Shown: positions 33,827 through 46,595, counted from the first letter of the stretch. The stretch is 64,000 nucleotides of DNA from Manis javanica (GCF_040802235.1 NC_133166.1:114094991-114158990), one strand, 5' to 3'. The notes: a model not told the origin generated them from the sequence alone. Program-made: numbers and translations.

Positions 33827-34702
33827 AGGAAAGTAGGGTGTGTGTTTTTGATAAAAGAAAGTATGAGGAATGGAAAAGAGGTTTTGTTGAAGGAATTGAA
33901 AGCACCTTTGTCCTAAAGTGAGGCTGGTTATTTCAGAATGGGAAAGAGGGAAAACACAGAACAAAATCTCACTGTAAAAAAGAAAGTTGTAGAAGACTTG
34001 TGGAATTTTATGTGTTGTCAAACTAGCTAACATCGGAGTTTTTAATTTTTTTTTTTTTTCTGAGTGAATGATGTTTAGTATCTAAAGTACACTGGTGTAA
34101 ATTAGAATTGTTTTTCTCTTTGTTAAAGGGACAAAGGTTTCTGCCCCAATATATAACGGATTATAAAAGGTAATCCTTACCTTTTAAGGTAATCTGCCTA
34201 GAAAACAAAGATTCTGTGTTTTACCAAAATAATTTCCTCTGTTTCCATGTTGTCTTTATCAGGTCTCTGTTTACTTAAGAAAATTGAATCTTCTCTAAAA
34301 AGAGCTAACTAAGTCTTTTCATTTTTTACAACTACTTAACTTTCTATATTTACCTGGAATATCTTTACTTGTTGTTTTGGTTAAATGGACAACTAAGTAT
34401 TATTTCACAGTGACCTATGATCCTATCTGACAAAGTATTTTATAAATTTTTGGTATTTTTGAAAAACTTCCCAAAAATCAAATTCTAAAACATCAGGTAA
34501 CCTAGGAAAATATTCAGTATGTCAGTAAGTATAAGGTTGTTGATTTAATTAATAAAGACATGTCTTTAGAGTTAGTAGTATTAACTATAATACTTTCATT
34601 CTACCTAGGTTTACAAAAAGTCAAATAAGTTCATATTGTTTTGTTACAAAATTTGTCAGCCGGAAAAAATAACAGGGCGATGATTGACATTGCCTAATGT
34701 CT
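33827..34702 (+). repeat. ERV internal-type DNA, first copy of a direct repeat
   Basis: Shares ordered words with 39,070-39,960 (GTGTGTTTTTG, TTGTCCTAAAG, GAGGCTGGTT, AATAATTTCCT, GTGACCTATGATCCTAT). Heavily diverged and non-coding. The antisense L1 lies between the two copies. Confidence 0.55.
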
Positions 34703-36735
34703 AATTAAGTTTTTTTAAATTAAGGTATCATTGATATACACTCTTATGAAGATGTCACAAGAAAAACACTGTGGTTGTTACATTCACCCTTATTATCGAG
34801 TCCCCCCATAACCCATTGCAGTCACTGTCCACGAGTGTACTAAGATGCCACAGAGTCCCAATTTGTCTTCTCTGAGCTACACTGTCTTCTCCATGACCCC
34901 ACACACACCATGTGCACCAGTCATGATACCCCACAATCCCCTTCTCCCTCCCTTCCCACCCGCCCCATCCCACCCCTTCCCTTTGGTAACTACTAGACCC
35001 TTCTTGGAGTCTCTGAGTCTGCTGCTATTTTGTTCCTTCAGTTTTGCTTCATTGTTATACTCCACAAATGAGGAAAATCATTTGGTACTTGTCTTTCTCT
35101 GCCTGATTTATTTCACTGAGCATAATACCCTCTAGCTCCATCCATGTTGTTGCAAATGGTAGGATTTGTTTTCTTATCATGGCTGAATAATATTCCATTG
35201 TGTATATGTACCACATCTTTATCCATTCATCTACTGATGGACACTTAGGTGGCTTCCATATCTTGGCTATTGTAAATAGTGCTGCGATTAACATACGGGT
35301 ACATATGTCTTTTTGAATCTGAGAAGTTGTTTTCTTTGGGTAAATTACGAGGATTGGGTCAAATGGTATTTCTATTTTTAGTTTATTGAGGAACCTCCAT
35401 ATTGCTTTCCACAGTGGTTGGACTAGCTTACATTCCCACCAGCAGTGTAGGAGGGTTCCCCTTTCTCTGCTCCATTGCCAGCATTTGTTGTTCCTAGTCT
35501 TTTCTATATTGGCCACCCTAAGTGGTGTAAGGTGATAAATCATTGTGGTTTTAATTTGCATTTCCCTGATAATTAGTGATGTGGAGCATCTTTTCATGTG
35601 CCTGTTGGCCATCTGAATTTCTTCTTTGGAGAAGTGTCTGTTCATATCCTCTGCCCATTTTTTAATAGGGTTATTTGGTTTTTGGGTGTTGAGGTGTGTG
35701 AGTTCTTAGTACGTTTTGGATGTTAACCCCTTGTCAGATATGTCATTTACAAATATGTTCTCCCATACTGTAGGATGCCTTTTTGTTCTGCTGATGGTGT
35801 CCTTTGCTGTACAGAAGCTTTTTAGCATGATGTAATCCCATTTGTTCATTTTTTATTGTTTCCCTTGCCCAAGGAGATGCATTCAGGACAAAGCTGCTCA
35901 TGTTTGTATTCAAGAGATTTTTGCCTATGTTTTCTTCTAAGAGTTTTATGGTTTCATGACTTACATTCAGGTCTTTGATCCATTTCGAGTTTACTTTTGT
36001 GTACGGGGTTAGACAATAATCCAGTTTCATTCTCTTGCATGTAGCTGTCCAGTTTTGCCAACACCAGTTGCTGAAGAGGCTGTTGTTTCCCCATTGAATG
36101 TCCATGGCTCCTTTATCATATATTAATTGACCATATATGGTTGGGTTTATATCTGGGCTCTGTAGTCTGTTCCATTGGTCTATGGGTCTGTTCTTGTCCC
36201 AGTACCAAATTGTGGCTTTGTAGTAGATCTTGAAGTCGGGGAGTGTAATTCCCCCAGCTTTATTCTTCCTTCTCAGGTTTGCTTTGGCTATCCTGGGTCT
36301 TTTGTGGTTCCATATGAATTTGAGAACTATCTGCTCTAGTTCATTGAAGAATGCTGTTGGTATTTTGATAGGGATTGCATTGAATCTGTAGATTGCTTTA
36401 GGAAGGATGACCATTTTGACAATATTAATTCTTCCTATTCATGAGCATGGGATGTGTTTCCATTTATTGGTATCTTCTTTAATTTCTCTCATGAGTGTCT
36501 TGTAGTTTTCAGAGTATAAGTCTTTCACTTCCTTGGTTAGGTTTATTTCTAGGTATTTTATTCTTTTTTGATGCAATTGTGAATGGAATTGTTTTCCTGA
36601 TTTCTCTTTCTGCTTGCTCGTCATTAGTGTATAGGAATACAACAGATTTCTGTGTATTGATTTTGTATCCTGCAACTTTGCTGAATTCAGATATTAGATC
36701 TAGTAGTTTGGGAATGGATTCTTTGGTGTGAGCCA

Positions 36736-37603
36736 TGCTACTCATGCTGTTTGACAAGGTCCAGGTACAGGGAGGTTTCCTGAAAGTCAGGAAACCTCAT
36801 AGCTGGTTTCTGCTACTCCCCACTTTTGCTTTTATTATTATGTTACTTATAATTGGACTTATGAATGGACCTCATGCACAAAATAATAATCTGACCATCA
36901 TAAAAAGGGACAACTTGACCCAGGGCTATGACTGGAACAATGGTTCCAAGAATCAGTGTAATATCACGGGACCAGATGTCCCAGGCTTTCTGCCACAAAT
37001 AAGTGGGGCAGAACCACCTGAGTTTCCTGTAAAACAAGATGTAGCTTGTCCTCCTTTTTGTGATAATGCAAACATGACGAATGAGGAATTTTTTATAGAA
37101 TTAGCTAAGAAAGAGTTATGGGAACCCAGTCCATGGAAAAAACCCAGATTCCCCAGAAATCTATATGAAGCAATAAAGCAATAAAAAAAGACTGGTAGCC
37201 CCCACCATCCAAGGCCCCCCTAATGTTGCTTATAATATGGGAGAGCGTCATTGGTATCCCCCTCGAAGAAAAAATTCCACGAGTAAGATAGGGAGATTTA
37301 CATTTACCAGTATCCCATACACAGGAATTTATGATGAATATATGATAAAATATTAGCATATTAATGGAAAAGTAGTAAGAGTAGATTCTCTGTCATTGTT
37401 TGAAAGGATAAAGAGAGCTAGGAAACCATACTGCTTATGGACACGAGAGGAGAGATGCAAGGAGTTAAAAATGTGGAATGATTATTATGATAGAATAAAA
37501 TGTTCATCCTGTGTACAAATATTAGATCCAGATTGTGAGGACCAAGACCTTAGGATGGGATGGGGATGGATAACGTTTGGATGTAAGCAGAAACCTCAGA
37601 GCA
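36736..37603 (+). pseudogene. Retroviral env-like fragment nested in L1
   Basis: An open stretch of about 149 codons (36,735-37,184) starts inside the interruption of the L1. It has a basic then strongly hydrophobic segment near residues 24-45 (signal-peptide or anchor like), several N-glycosylation sequons (NLT, NGS, NIT, NMT) and paired cysteines, as in a retroviral surface glycoprotein N-terminus. After stops a second short open piece (37,396-37,608) is Trp- and Cys-rich. Pol and gag are absent. The class is not settled, and the fragment is incomplete and non-functional. Confidence 0.6.
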
Positions 37604-38062
37604 TGTGAACAGAAGTTTAATAGTTTTAACCATATAATCATACAGCTTGAACTTTATATAACCTAAGATCTATGCATTGAACTTTCTATAACCTCACACG
37701 CTTAAAAGCAAAAGCATAGCTCACACTCTGTCTCACGCCATTTTCTGTCTAGCACCTAGCACACAGCTCTCACGAATCACTAATCAAAGCAGGATGAAAG
37801 AAAGTTAAAGATTAAATGTTAAAAAGAAATTGTTCAAGGAAATTATATTTGTTCATGTTTAAGGGTAATGAGCCGGAATTATGCAGAAACTGAAAGGAAA
37901 AAAAGGATTGTATCATCTATGATCAAAGAAAGATATTTTGCTACATGTAGAATCAAAATGCTATAAAAATAAAGACCCTGTTGGCTTATGCTAGGAGATG
38001 TGTCACACCGATTCTGAGTCTCGTCTCCTCATTCGCCAATGCTGTCCTTTCCTTTGTCACCA
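37604..38062 (+). repeat. LTR at the end of the nested retroviral fragment
   Basis: About 459 bp bounded by TG and CA, with TATAAAAATAAA (37,962-37,973) combining a TATA-like box and polyA signal, then a U5-like tail ending TTTGTCACCA at the L1 junction. No polypurine tract is visible just before it, so DNA between the env piece and LTR has probably been deleted. Confidence 0.6.
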
Positions 38063-38587
38063 GATTATCTTCTTCCTTGCCAATCTGGGTGCCTTTTATT
38101 TCTTTGTGTTGTCTGATTGCGGTGGCCCGGACCTCCAGTACTATGTTAAATAACAGTGGGGAGAGTGGGTATCTTTGTCTTGTTCCCGATCTCAGAGGAA
38201 AAGCTTTCAGCTTCTCGCTGTTACGTATGATGTTGGCTGTGGGTTTGTCATCTTTGACCTTTGTTATGTTGAGGTACTTGCCCTCTATACCCATTTTGTT
38301 GAGAATTTTTATCATGAATGGCTGTGGAATTTTGTCAAATGCTTTTTCAGCATCTATGGAGATGATCACGTGGTTTCTGTCCTTCTTTTTGTTGATGTGG
38401 TGAATGATGATGGATTTTCGAAGGTTGTACCATCCTTGCATCCCTGGCATGAATCCTACTTGATCATGATGGATGATCTCTTTGGTGTATTTTTTAATTC
38501 GGTTTGCTAATATTTTGTTGAGTATTTTTGCTAATGAAGTTTTTGTAGGTAATCTATACATGATTGTTAGGAACAAAAGAATTAAGT

Positions 38588-39069
38588 AGATGTAAATAAG
38601 ATACAAGTCTTTAGGGGAACATTTTAGCAGTACATTTTATGGTATGTCTGCTTAAAAGTAGTTACCCAAATCTCTTTGGTGACTTCCATTCTTAAGAGTT
38701 TTGCTGAATTAAATGAAATGATAGAATTTCATTGAATATCTAGATAATTTCTCATAAGACAAAATACTGAAACATTAATTACCAAACAGGTTTATCTACT
38801 TTTGACTTTTTGTTGCCTAGAAACTTAAGGTATTTGGATCTATTAGTAAACATGTCCTGGGCCACACTAAAAAGTTGTAATATGAGATGGCATATGCTTC
38901 CAGAAATCATGAAATGCATTAGATTTGCCAATCTAAACAAAATGGTATAACAGATAGTACACAATTGCTAACTTCTTGGTTTTCTCTAGAAACTAAGGTT
39001 TTTATGAGTTAATTCTAATTAACACATGTAATTAGAGTCACTAGAAAAAATAAGGGAAACAACTCTGTT
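38588..39069. other. Unassigned A/T-rich DNA
   Basis: Probably decayed ERV internal DNA continuing from the other side of the L1; nothing definite is visible. Confidence 0.35.
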
Positions 39070-40739
39070 TGCAAGGAAAGTAGTGTGTGTGTTTTTGGTA
39101 AAAGAAGGGATAAGGAATGGGCATGTACCTTGCTGAGGAAAATTAATCTTGTCCTAAAGCGAGGCTAGTTTCTTCAGAAAGGGAAAGCAAACAGAACAAA
39201 GTAAAATGGGCACGGAAGCCATGGAGGCCATGGACAAGGAATCTCAGGGAAGGAATTTTATGACGTGTCCAAGCTGGATGAGACTGAGTAGGGATTTTAA
39301 AAATAAACTTTAATATGAGTAGTTTATGTGTATAAAACTGAAACTTATGTGTCCTTCATCTGCTGAAAGGACAGTTTGCTTGGACTGTTTGCTCCCCCAA
39401 GAGATTATAAAAGCTTTTCCATAGCTTCTAAAACAAGTTGCTTAGCAAACAAAGAATCTATGTTTTGCCAGAATGATTTCCTGTGTTTATAAGGTGTAAC
39501 TGGAGGAAAATATGTTCCCAACCCAGGACAAATTACCTTTGAAGCTGAAATCAGTCAAAGGAAGAAATAAAGGGAAGAAACCTGCTTATCACTTAACAAG
39601 CGGTTGTGCACTTCTGCTTGCCCGTCTCTCATGACCCCACTGCAAAAAGGGACCCCACCCAACCTCTCCAGTCCAGATATGCCTCGCTCCCCGCTGTAAT
39701 CACCTATTGATATGAGGATGCACCGAGGCCACGCAAGAGGTTCTGGCAATTTTACCCATAATAAGGTCTTTGATTACCCAAGTAAACCTTGTCCTCTCAA
39801 TATTGAAAGAGCTAAATGTTGCTCAGGACTGCATAACCTTCTATATTCTCCTGGGTAGTCTGTAGCGGTCACTTTGGTTAAATAGATAACTAAGTGTTGT
39901 TTCACAATGACCTATGATCCTATTTGCCCAAGTGTTAAAACCTTTTGGTGTTTTTGACAAATATCCCTAAATGCAAATTCTGGGTGAAGTCTTTTTGACC
40001 TTGGGTCAAATTGGGTTCTTCCAGCTCAGAAGATTGGTGCTCTCTCCTATAAGAGAGATTAAACGGATTAGGCTTAGTTGATATGTTAAATTACATGGGA
40101 AGCATTGTCAAAAAAGGAGCAATACTAAACACTTTTTTTGTTACATCTGCATAGGTCTATGTTGTAACTATTCCGGGAATTATGTGAAATTCTTGGAAAC
40201 CTTGATGTCCTGATATAATGTTCCCAGTCATAATTTTTAAATACTTGTCACAAAACTAAGCAAATCTGTTTGTCAAGCACATTATAATGAACTCTTATCA
40301 GATCTTTAATAGTGGGCATTTCAGTCTTTGTCACTTACAGAGACAAATTGTTTTACTCTGATGCTTTTTCAAAAGTGCTTCATCTTCAGAGAAATTCGTG
40401 GAAAGGACCCTGACAAACCCACTAGAATAAAGGTCTCTGATAGCCTTAAGCTCATACTGCTGCGTTAAATTTAAGGAAATTGTTTCTCTTAAACTATGAG
40501 TAATGGCAACGTAATAAAATATTTGTGAGCAAAGATGAAACAATTGCTTTTTCTCCCTATTGGATCCCTCTAGAATTCAAAAACATTCGAGTACTTTCTC
40601 TCATATAGTTATTTGCATAAGTTCAATAATTTTGCTGTGCATGCATATCCCTCCTCCATCCTCAGAGCTAGCTGAACACACAACTAATACTTACTGGCAA
40701 AATTTATAGAGACCCTCCAAATACCCTGGCTGCAGGCAA
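39070..40739 (+). repeat. ERV internal-type DNA, second repeat copy and decayed pol
   Basis: The first 900 bp parallel 33,827-34,702. The rest leads directly into a recognisable integrase tail, so it is taken as the worn gag-pol body of a gamma-type provirus. No open frame of useful length remains. Confidence 0.5.
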
Positions 40740-41170
40740 AGCCACCAGTCCTTCTAAATCTCAGATTTACCCCTTTGAAACTCGTAGATTTTCACCCTTT
40801 GAAATAGTCCCAGGATGTCCAGTGCACCTGGTCCTGCTTCTTTTGACCCACTGATAAAGGAAAATACATTTCAGTATCCTAAGGGCATACTTGCTGCTAC
40901 CAAATGGCAGAGCAGTCTGTTCACAGGGCACCCCCAGGAGATGAAAGCCCATTGGAAAATGTCTTTTCCAAAAGATGAAACACCCCACCTTAAAACATGG
41001 AGAGGCTATCTCTGGGAAAGATATTTCCAAAAAGAGTTTCTTCAGCCTCGCTGGAAAGGTCCTTGCGAGGAGCTGCTAACCAGCCGCGGCGCCACCACAC
41101 TCCAGGGAACAGGCTCTTGGGTTCACGCACCATCCCAAGAAAGCACCAAACAAAGCCTGGTGGTGTGAAT
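40740..41170 (+). pseudogene. Gamma-type ERV integrase C-terminus
   Basis: The words SPFEIVPGCP (about 40,790) and, in the frame beginning 40,815, LQPRWKGPCEELL followed by WVHAP match the C-terminal GPY/F region of gammaretrovirus-like integrases. Frameshifts separate the two parts. Its end overlaps the start of the env-like frame, the usual pol-env arrangement of these viruses. Confidence 0.78.
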
Positions 41171-42628
41171 TCTCTTTGCCGCTGCTCTCTGCTTTTGCTT
41201 GTTTCTCTTTTTCTTGGAAAGACAGTGGATCTTACCTGCATTTCCCAATCTATTGCAAAAAGGGAAAACCTTTCTGACTGTTGGATCTGTCACCAGAAAT
41301 TCCAATCTGCTCACGATGTCAGAGACCGTTGGTCTTACCGGTACTTAATTTCTCTTTAGTTCCAGAGGCCACTGCTGATGACATAGTGGGTTAGGCTGTG
41401 ACCAGGTGTGCCCTGGCTCCCAGCATAACTGTGCTAGCTCCGCTGATTCCCTCTGTCTTTGCCAACCGTGCTGTCTTTGTTCCCCACATTATTTTCCTTA
41501 TTTGAGTTGAGCTGTCTGCCTGCGCCCAAGGGAAACACAAATGGGTTTGTACCTCTTTGTGAGGTTTCTAGAAAAGATCCGTCTAGGAAGCGGTAGGCTC
41601 TCTCAGAATGTCACCCCGGCTCCTCTGACCACGGCTTGAAAGGGCCAGTCTGGAAATTCCAGCTAGTGAGTCTCCGTAACCAGACCTTAGCTGGAGGCCT
41701 CCACACTCCACCTAGTTTCATTTCTGTTTGCAGAGGACAGCATTTCCCAGGGCTGCATGAAATGTTCAGATAGCTGGTGATTCAGACAATGCTTATTGGG
41801 ACATTTAACTGTGCTGTTAACACCCATAACAAAACATGCCCGCCACTGGTCCACCCCAGTGAGCCTCCATTACTGCCTCCAGCGGGAACTTCCAGGGCGC
41901 ACCCCTGACCCGGGGTTTGCCTCTGTGGGGAGTGTCTTCCTTCTGTGGGTCAGAATGAGAGCCGAGGAACACATGATCAGAAACCTCCCCTGATGTTAGG
42001 CAAGCGGGCAACCCCATAGCTGAAGTAACGTGGCCTCACAACCATCCTTTGACTTGCTGGCTAAAGTAATTTGGGACCATGAACAGCCCATGATGATCTT
42101 CTTTCTGAACAAGGAGGTGGTGGTGCTGCCTCCTGTTGGACGTGGATAAATGCCTTTAGATAAGTAGATACTTAATTACACAAGATCAGGGAACAAAAGC
42201 ACAGGATCTAGCAAATTTCCCGGACACCCTGTGGTCTTTCGATCTGCTCAGCTGGCCGCCTTCAGGCCGGGGCTCCTGGTTTAGGACTATTATACGAACT
42301 GGGGTCATTACCCTGCTCCTCACCTACTTGGTGTATCATCACTTTTAAACTTTGTACCTGTTGCCCGTCAAACCTCTGCAGAGGCGAGGCACCACCAGGG
42401 TGATGCTGGCTCGGCGCTCGGAGGTGGCCTCCAGTGCTTATGACCTTGGTAAGAGTCCGGGCGGAAGGCCCCTATTGCTCAAAGGTGGCCTTGACGGTTT
42501 CCAATCTGTGCACTGTCCCTCCGATGTGGATATGACAGCCAGGAAAGGTCCTTCCTGCCACCAAGAGACAAAACCACTAAATGTAGACAACCTGACTCTT
42601 GATCAGCTTTCAGGAAATATCTTGATTG
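41155..42628 (+). pseudogene. Gamma-type ERV env, heavily decayed
   Basis: The start shows a Leu-rich signal-like stretch and then an NLS sequon followed by a CWIC motif (about 41,255-41,295), as in gamma-type surface glycoproteins. Near 42,298-42,350 a hydrophobic segment (VITLLLTYLVY) could be the membrane anchor. Everything between is broken by stops. Length to the polypurine tract (1.5 kb) suits an env gene. Not functional. Confidence 0.6.
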
Positions 42629-43130
42629 AAAGGGGGGAATGTAAAAGTGAATAAAGGAAACCTCACTTAAGACAGACACCTTGCTGGGCAGCTCTCGCAC
42701 CCAGTGGGCAGCCTGCATAGCCAGCAGGGACCAGGGAGGTAAGAAGTACCCGTGAATTACCCGACAGGGGAGGACACTTTTCACATAGGAGTTTCCTCTC
42801 CTGCTTTTAAGAGAAGGAAGGGCCCTTCCTGCCCAGCAACTGCACACTGACCGCGGCTCCAGCCAGCGAGGAATCACCACCGCCTCCAACTCGTGTTCTC
42901 CAGGGAACTCGTGTGCAAAGCCGCCTTCCCCAGTTTCCTCCTAAAATCTGGGCAGAGCTGCCCTTCCTCGGTCTCTCAGGACCTGCGTGCGGGTTGCCAC
43001 GGCTTGTGTCCGGAATTGCGATTCCTCTGCTGCTCCGGAATAAGCTCGTTCTCCAGTGACCTCGCTGGCCGATGATGTCTGCTGCACGGCACATGCCCCG
43101 GATTCAAACCCGCTCCTCACAGCCCTGCTC
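42629..43130 (+). repeat. Polypurine tract and 3' LTR of the gamma-type ERV
   Basis: AAAGGGGGGAA (42,629-42,639) is a classic polypurine tract, followed directly by TGTAAAAGTG as the LTR start at 42,640. A GGAATAAGC word near 43,037 may be the polyA signal. The 3' edge is approximate. No matching 5' LTR was recognised upstream. Confidence 0.65.
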
Positions 43131-44169
43131 CTGCACAGCGCTGTCGCTTTAATTACGTTCATCGTGCTTTTATGTTTGGGCCCATCTGGTGTGTTCAGTT
43201 CAGAGCTGTTGGCCAACGGGTTGTTTTTCTTGTAGAGTCCGCATCCGCTCTGGCCTGGGGCCACAGCCCTATTTCCTGAGGGACTGGGAGTGATATCTGG
43301 GCACTTCAAGCTTGGAGGTGGCCCCCAAGGCTTACGACTAGGATAAGATGCAGACGTTTTTCCTCCAGTTGCGCAGAGGCAGCCACGCACAGTGGGGAGC
43401 CTTCCAGGCAACCGGCCTCGGGGGGACTAACAGCCATGCCAGCTTCCTCACCTGAACCCACAGGGGCACCCCCCCCTCTCTGTCCCCTTTCTCCCTCGGA
43501 TGCCCCAGCCTCTGTGCTGGGGCAGCCCTGGGTGTTCCCTGGGAAGGCCTCTGAGAAGTGGAGAGATCCGTTTTCTAAATCGTGCTGATGTGAAAATCAT
43601 ACCGATCCTAGCAACCCTTGGGCCTGTTTAAAGGAGAGAGGCTCTGAGGGTGCTAATGGTGGCCTAGAGATGAAAGGCCCCGGGGGCGGACGACCCCAGC
43701 CCCTTCCGGCTCCAGGCCTCCGACAGAGCAAGTCAAAGACACAGAGAAAGATTTAAAAACAAGCCACCACCTTTTCTAACAATTGAAGCAAAACCTCAGA
43801 CTGGGTTGTATGCAGGTTTATTTTGGGCGGATTTACAGCAGGAAGCAGCAGAGCACAAAGCCTGGCTCGGGTCTGTCTGGGCAAGTTCTCCGGGCTGGAA
43901 TCCACGGCCGTCCCCACTGCCCGGAGTCGGCTTCCTGTGGCCAGAGCCGCACCCTGAGAGGCCGGGAAATCACGTGGGCTGGTAATCAGAAACAGCGATC
44001 TAGCCTGGCTTTGCATGACTAAATCCTGCTTTTCTCCCTGTCTAGGTTTGTTTTCCTAGAGCTTTTTTGGACCCAAATTGAAGAATTTCAGTCATTTCCT
44101 TGAGGCTTAGCTTATTGAGGAAAGTGTTGGGAAGGAAATAAGTTCAGAGATGCAGGGAATGTTAGGTAG
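43131..44169. other. Unassigned intergenic DNA
   Basis: No gene recognised. The word GGAGGTGGCC-CAAGGCTTA near 43,307 resembles one at 42,411, perhaps ERV-derived. Confidence 0.4.
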
Positions 44170-44877
44170 AAAGACAGACATGAAGAAACAACAGGTACTG
44201 GTGAGGATGCCGAGAGAAGGGAACCTCCTACACTGCTGGTGGGAATGCCAGTTGGTGCAGCCGCTGTGGAAAACAGTGTGGAGGTTCCTCAGAAAGCTAA
44301 AATAGAAACGCCATTTGACCCAGTAATTCCACTCCTAGGAATTTACCTGAAGAAAACAGGATCCCTGATTTGAAAACATATGCACCCCTATGTTTATTGC
44401 AGCACTATTTGCAATAGCCAAGATATGGAAGCAACTTAAGGGCCCATCCATAGACGAATGGACAAAAAAGATGGACATATACACAATGGAATATTATTCA
44501 GCCATAAAAAGAAAAATCCTACAATTTGCAACAATATGGATGGAGCCGGAGAGTATTATGCTCAGTGAAATAAGCCAGGCAGAGAAAGATAAGTACCAAA
44601 TGATTTCAGTCGTTTGTGGAGTGTAACAGCGAAGCAAAACTGAAGGAACGAAACAGCAGCAGATTCACAGACTCCAAGAAGGGACTAGCGGTTACCAAAG
44701 GGGAGGGGTGGGGAGGGTGGGTGAAGGGGGTTAATGGGCACTATAATTCAAAATCACAATGTACGGAAGTTCAACCACTGTGTTGTGTATTTGAAACCAT
44801 CATAAAATTGTATATCAATGGTACTTTAATAAATAAAAAATAAAAGTTTATATGATAAAAAAAAAAGATAGACATGA
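44170..44877 (+). mobile_element. 5'-truncated LINE-1 with target-site duplication
   Basis: Flanks AAAGACAGACATGA (44,170-44,183) and AAAGATAGACATGA (44,864-44,877) are a 14-bp duplication with one later change. Inside is the ORF2 C-terminus with 78 codons still open (MFIAALFAIAKIWKQ to SVVCGV) and the 3' UTR with an A-rich tail. Confidence 0.88.
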
Positions 44878-44884
44878 GCAGCCA

Positions 44885-45240
44885 GAAAAGGGGAAGATAA
44901 GGTTCAAAGAAGCACCTGCCCCCAAAACTGTGCCCAGGCGGGGTCCCCTGTGGAGACAGAGGCTCCCCAGGCAGATCCCAGAGGGGTGCAGATCAGCCTG
45001 GGGAAAGGACGTGCACACTGAAGGGGGTGACTGTACAGACGGACCTGGAAATCGCAGGACCCACCTTGTCAGTCAGAGGCGCCTCCCAGCCAGAATGCAG
45101 CGTATGAACCTCCCTCCTATCGGATCCCGTCCTTTGCCTGCCTTGCCTCTGGCCTGCGCCTGCTAGGTGTGCATTCTAATAAAACTTTCCTCTGCTTCGC
45201 TATTGTGATTCTGCCTTTCAATTCTTTGTGCGGCCAGGAC
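44885..45240 (+). repeat. LTR fragment of an ERV1-type family, copy 1
   Basis: Ends with AATAAAACTTTCCTCTGCTT (45,178) and TGCCTTTCAATTCTTTGTG, nearly the same R-U5 as at 46,512-46,575. Start is uncertain. Confidence 0.55.
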
Positions 45241-45669
45241 AGAAGAGAACGAACTCCACCTGTTAACGGTATTACTTTGTTCATGGACCATCTCCCAGGA
45301 CACTGAGTATCGGGAAAGCGTTGGTGTTGAGATCTGGGCACTTGAATGCTGCTCTTTATGTCAGCCTCAGTGGCTGGATGACGTGGCTGAGGCTAGTTTC
45401 GGGGGAATCTGAGCTCAGAATACCACACAATTATCCTAATGAACACTTGCCCTGTGGGATGTGGGGAACTAACCCTCAGGCTGGCTTTTGTCCTGAAAGG
45501 GATGCTGGGGGTGGGTCGGGGAGGGGAGTGCTGACAGCAGCAGGTTTCACTGGTTAAGAGAAGTAAGGCTGGAGGGGGTGTCTGCTGGGGGGTTGCAGTA
45601 AACCTCTGGGGAGAAAGGGCCCCAAGTTTATCTCTGGAAAATATGGAAGGTTCTTCTGGGTCTCAGACT
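45241..45669. other. Unassigned DNA between two related LTRs
   Basis: No gene, gag, pol or env recognised, so the two LTRs do not bracket an obvious provirus. Confidence 0.35.
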
Positions 45670-46595
45670 GCACCTGTTAGGCAGGAAACTAGATGTGAGC
45701 GTAGTGGAAAGACAATAAGGCCAGTAAAGTCCACTAGAGGGAACTCTTAAGAGTTAACCAGTTAAAACTAGAGAGCCAGAAAAGACTCAGTTAATGAGTT
45801 AATCAGTTGAAGCTCCAAAGGCCAGGAGTAATTTGGAATGTCCAAATATTTCCCAGATAAAGAAAAGTATCTGAGCACAGCCCATGTCTTCATTGTGTCA
45901 ATTAGATCATGCCATTTTAAGACTTACTTTAGTCTGCTAAAGGCCAAGCCTGTCCTTTAACTTAACCTATATGCTGTTTTTCCTTCTCCAGCCCCTAATC
46001 AACTAATCTGCAGATGAGCAACTAACCTGGGCAGATGAGCATCATGATTAATTTAGCAAACAAGCCCAGCTATAAACAGCATAGTAAAAACAGGAGAGAT
46101 TCCACCTTAAAGCTAAGATTGAATTTTAAAATCCAGGAAGTTAAGAAGTAAGATTCTTAACATACTCCTTAGCAAACAGAAAATAACTCAGCCCATCTGG
46201 GGGTGGGGGTGGGGGGCAAAGAAGGCGGCCTTGATTGATATGCTCCCAGACCAGGAAGCTGCTATCCTGGGAAGGAATCAGAGCAGTCAATTTCTTGTGT
46301 TAATTTAATTTTGTAGGATTATCTGGAGGACTGATAAGAAAAGAGACTTAATATCTCTCATCAAAGATGAACATTTTGGAACCACTTAACAAGTCTACAT
46401 CCCTAGCCCCTTGTCACATTCCTGAAAAAATCCTTAAACGGGGGAACCCCCAACCTTTCAGGGTGCTCCTCTCTCTGAGGTCACCTGCACTTTCTCTCTT
46501 TAAGTGTGTAACAATAAAACGATAAAACGTTTTCTCTGCTTCACTACTGTGTCTCTGCCCTTCAATTCTTTGCTGCAGCAGGGACAAGGACGGAG
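45670..46595 (+). repeat. LTR of an ERV1-type family, copy 2
   Basis: Begins near TGTTAGGCAGGAAACTAG (45,677), has a long A/T-rich U3, AATAAAACG (46,512) and an R-U5 CTGCTTCACTACTGTGTCTC followed by TTCAATTCTTTGCTGCAGC. Probably a full solo LTR. Confidence 0.6.

Larger units (their letters stand above)
34703..38587 (-). mobile_element. Antisense LINE-1 interrupted by a retroviral fragment
   Basis: Young-family L1 on the minus strand, 5'-truncated, with an 8-bp flank AATTAAGT at 34,703-34,710 and 38,580-38,587. Reading downward from 38,579 gives part of the reverse transcriptase ([12 protein letters not shown], then [13 protein letters not shown]) to about 38,063. It resumes at 36,735 with [18 protein letters not shown] and runs to the ORF2 C-terminus ([16 protein letters not shown]) and 3' UTR. 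The catalytic FADD box of the reverse transcriptase is lost at the interruption. L1 sequence alone is about 2.5 kb. Confidence 0.88.
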
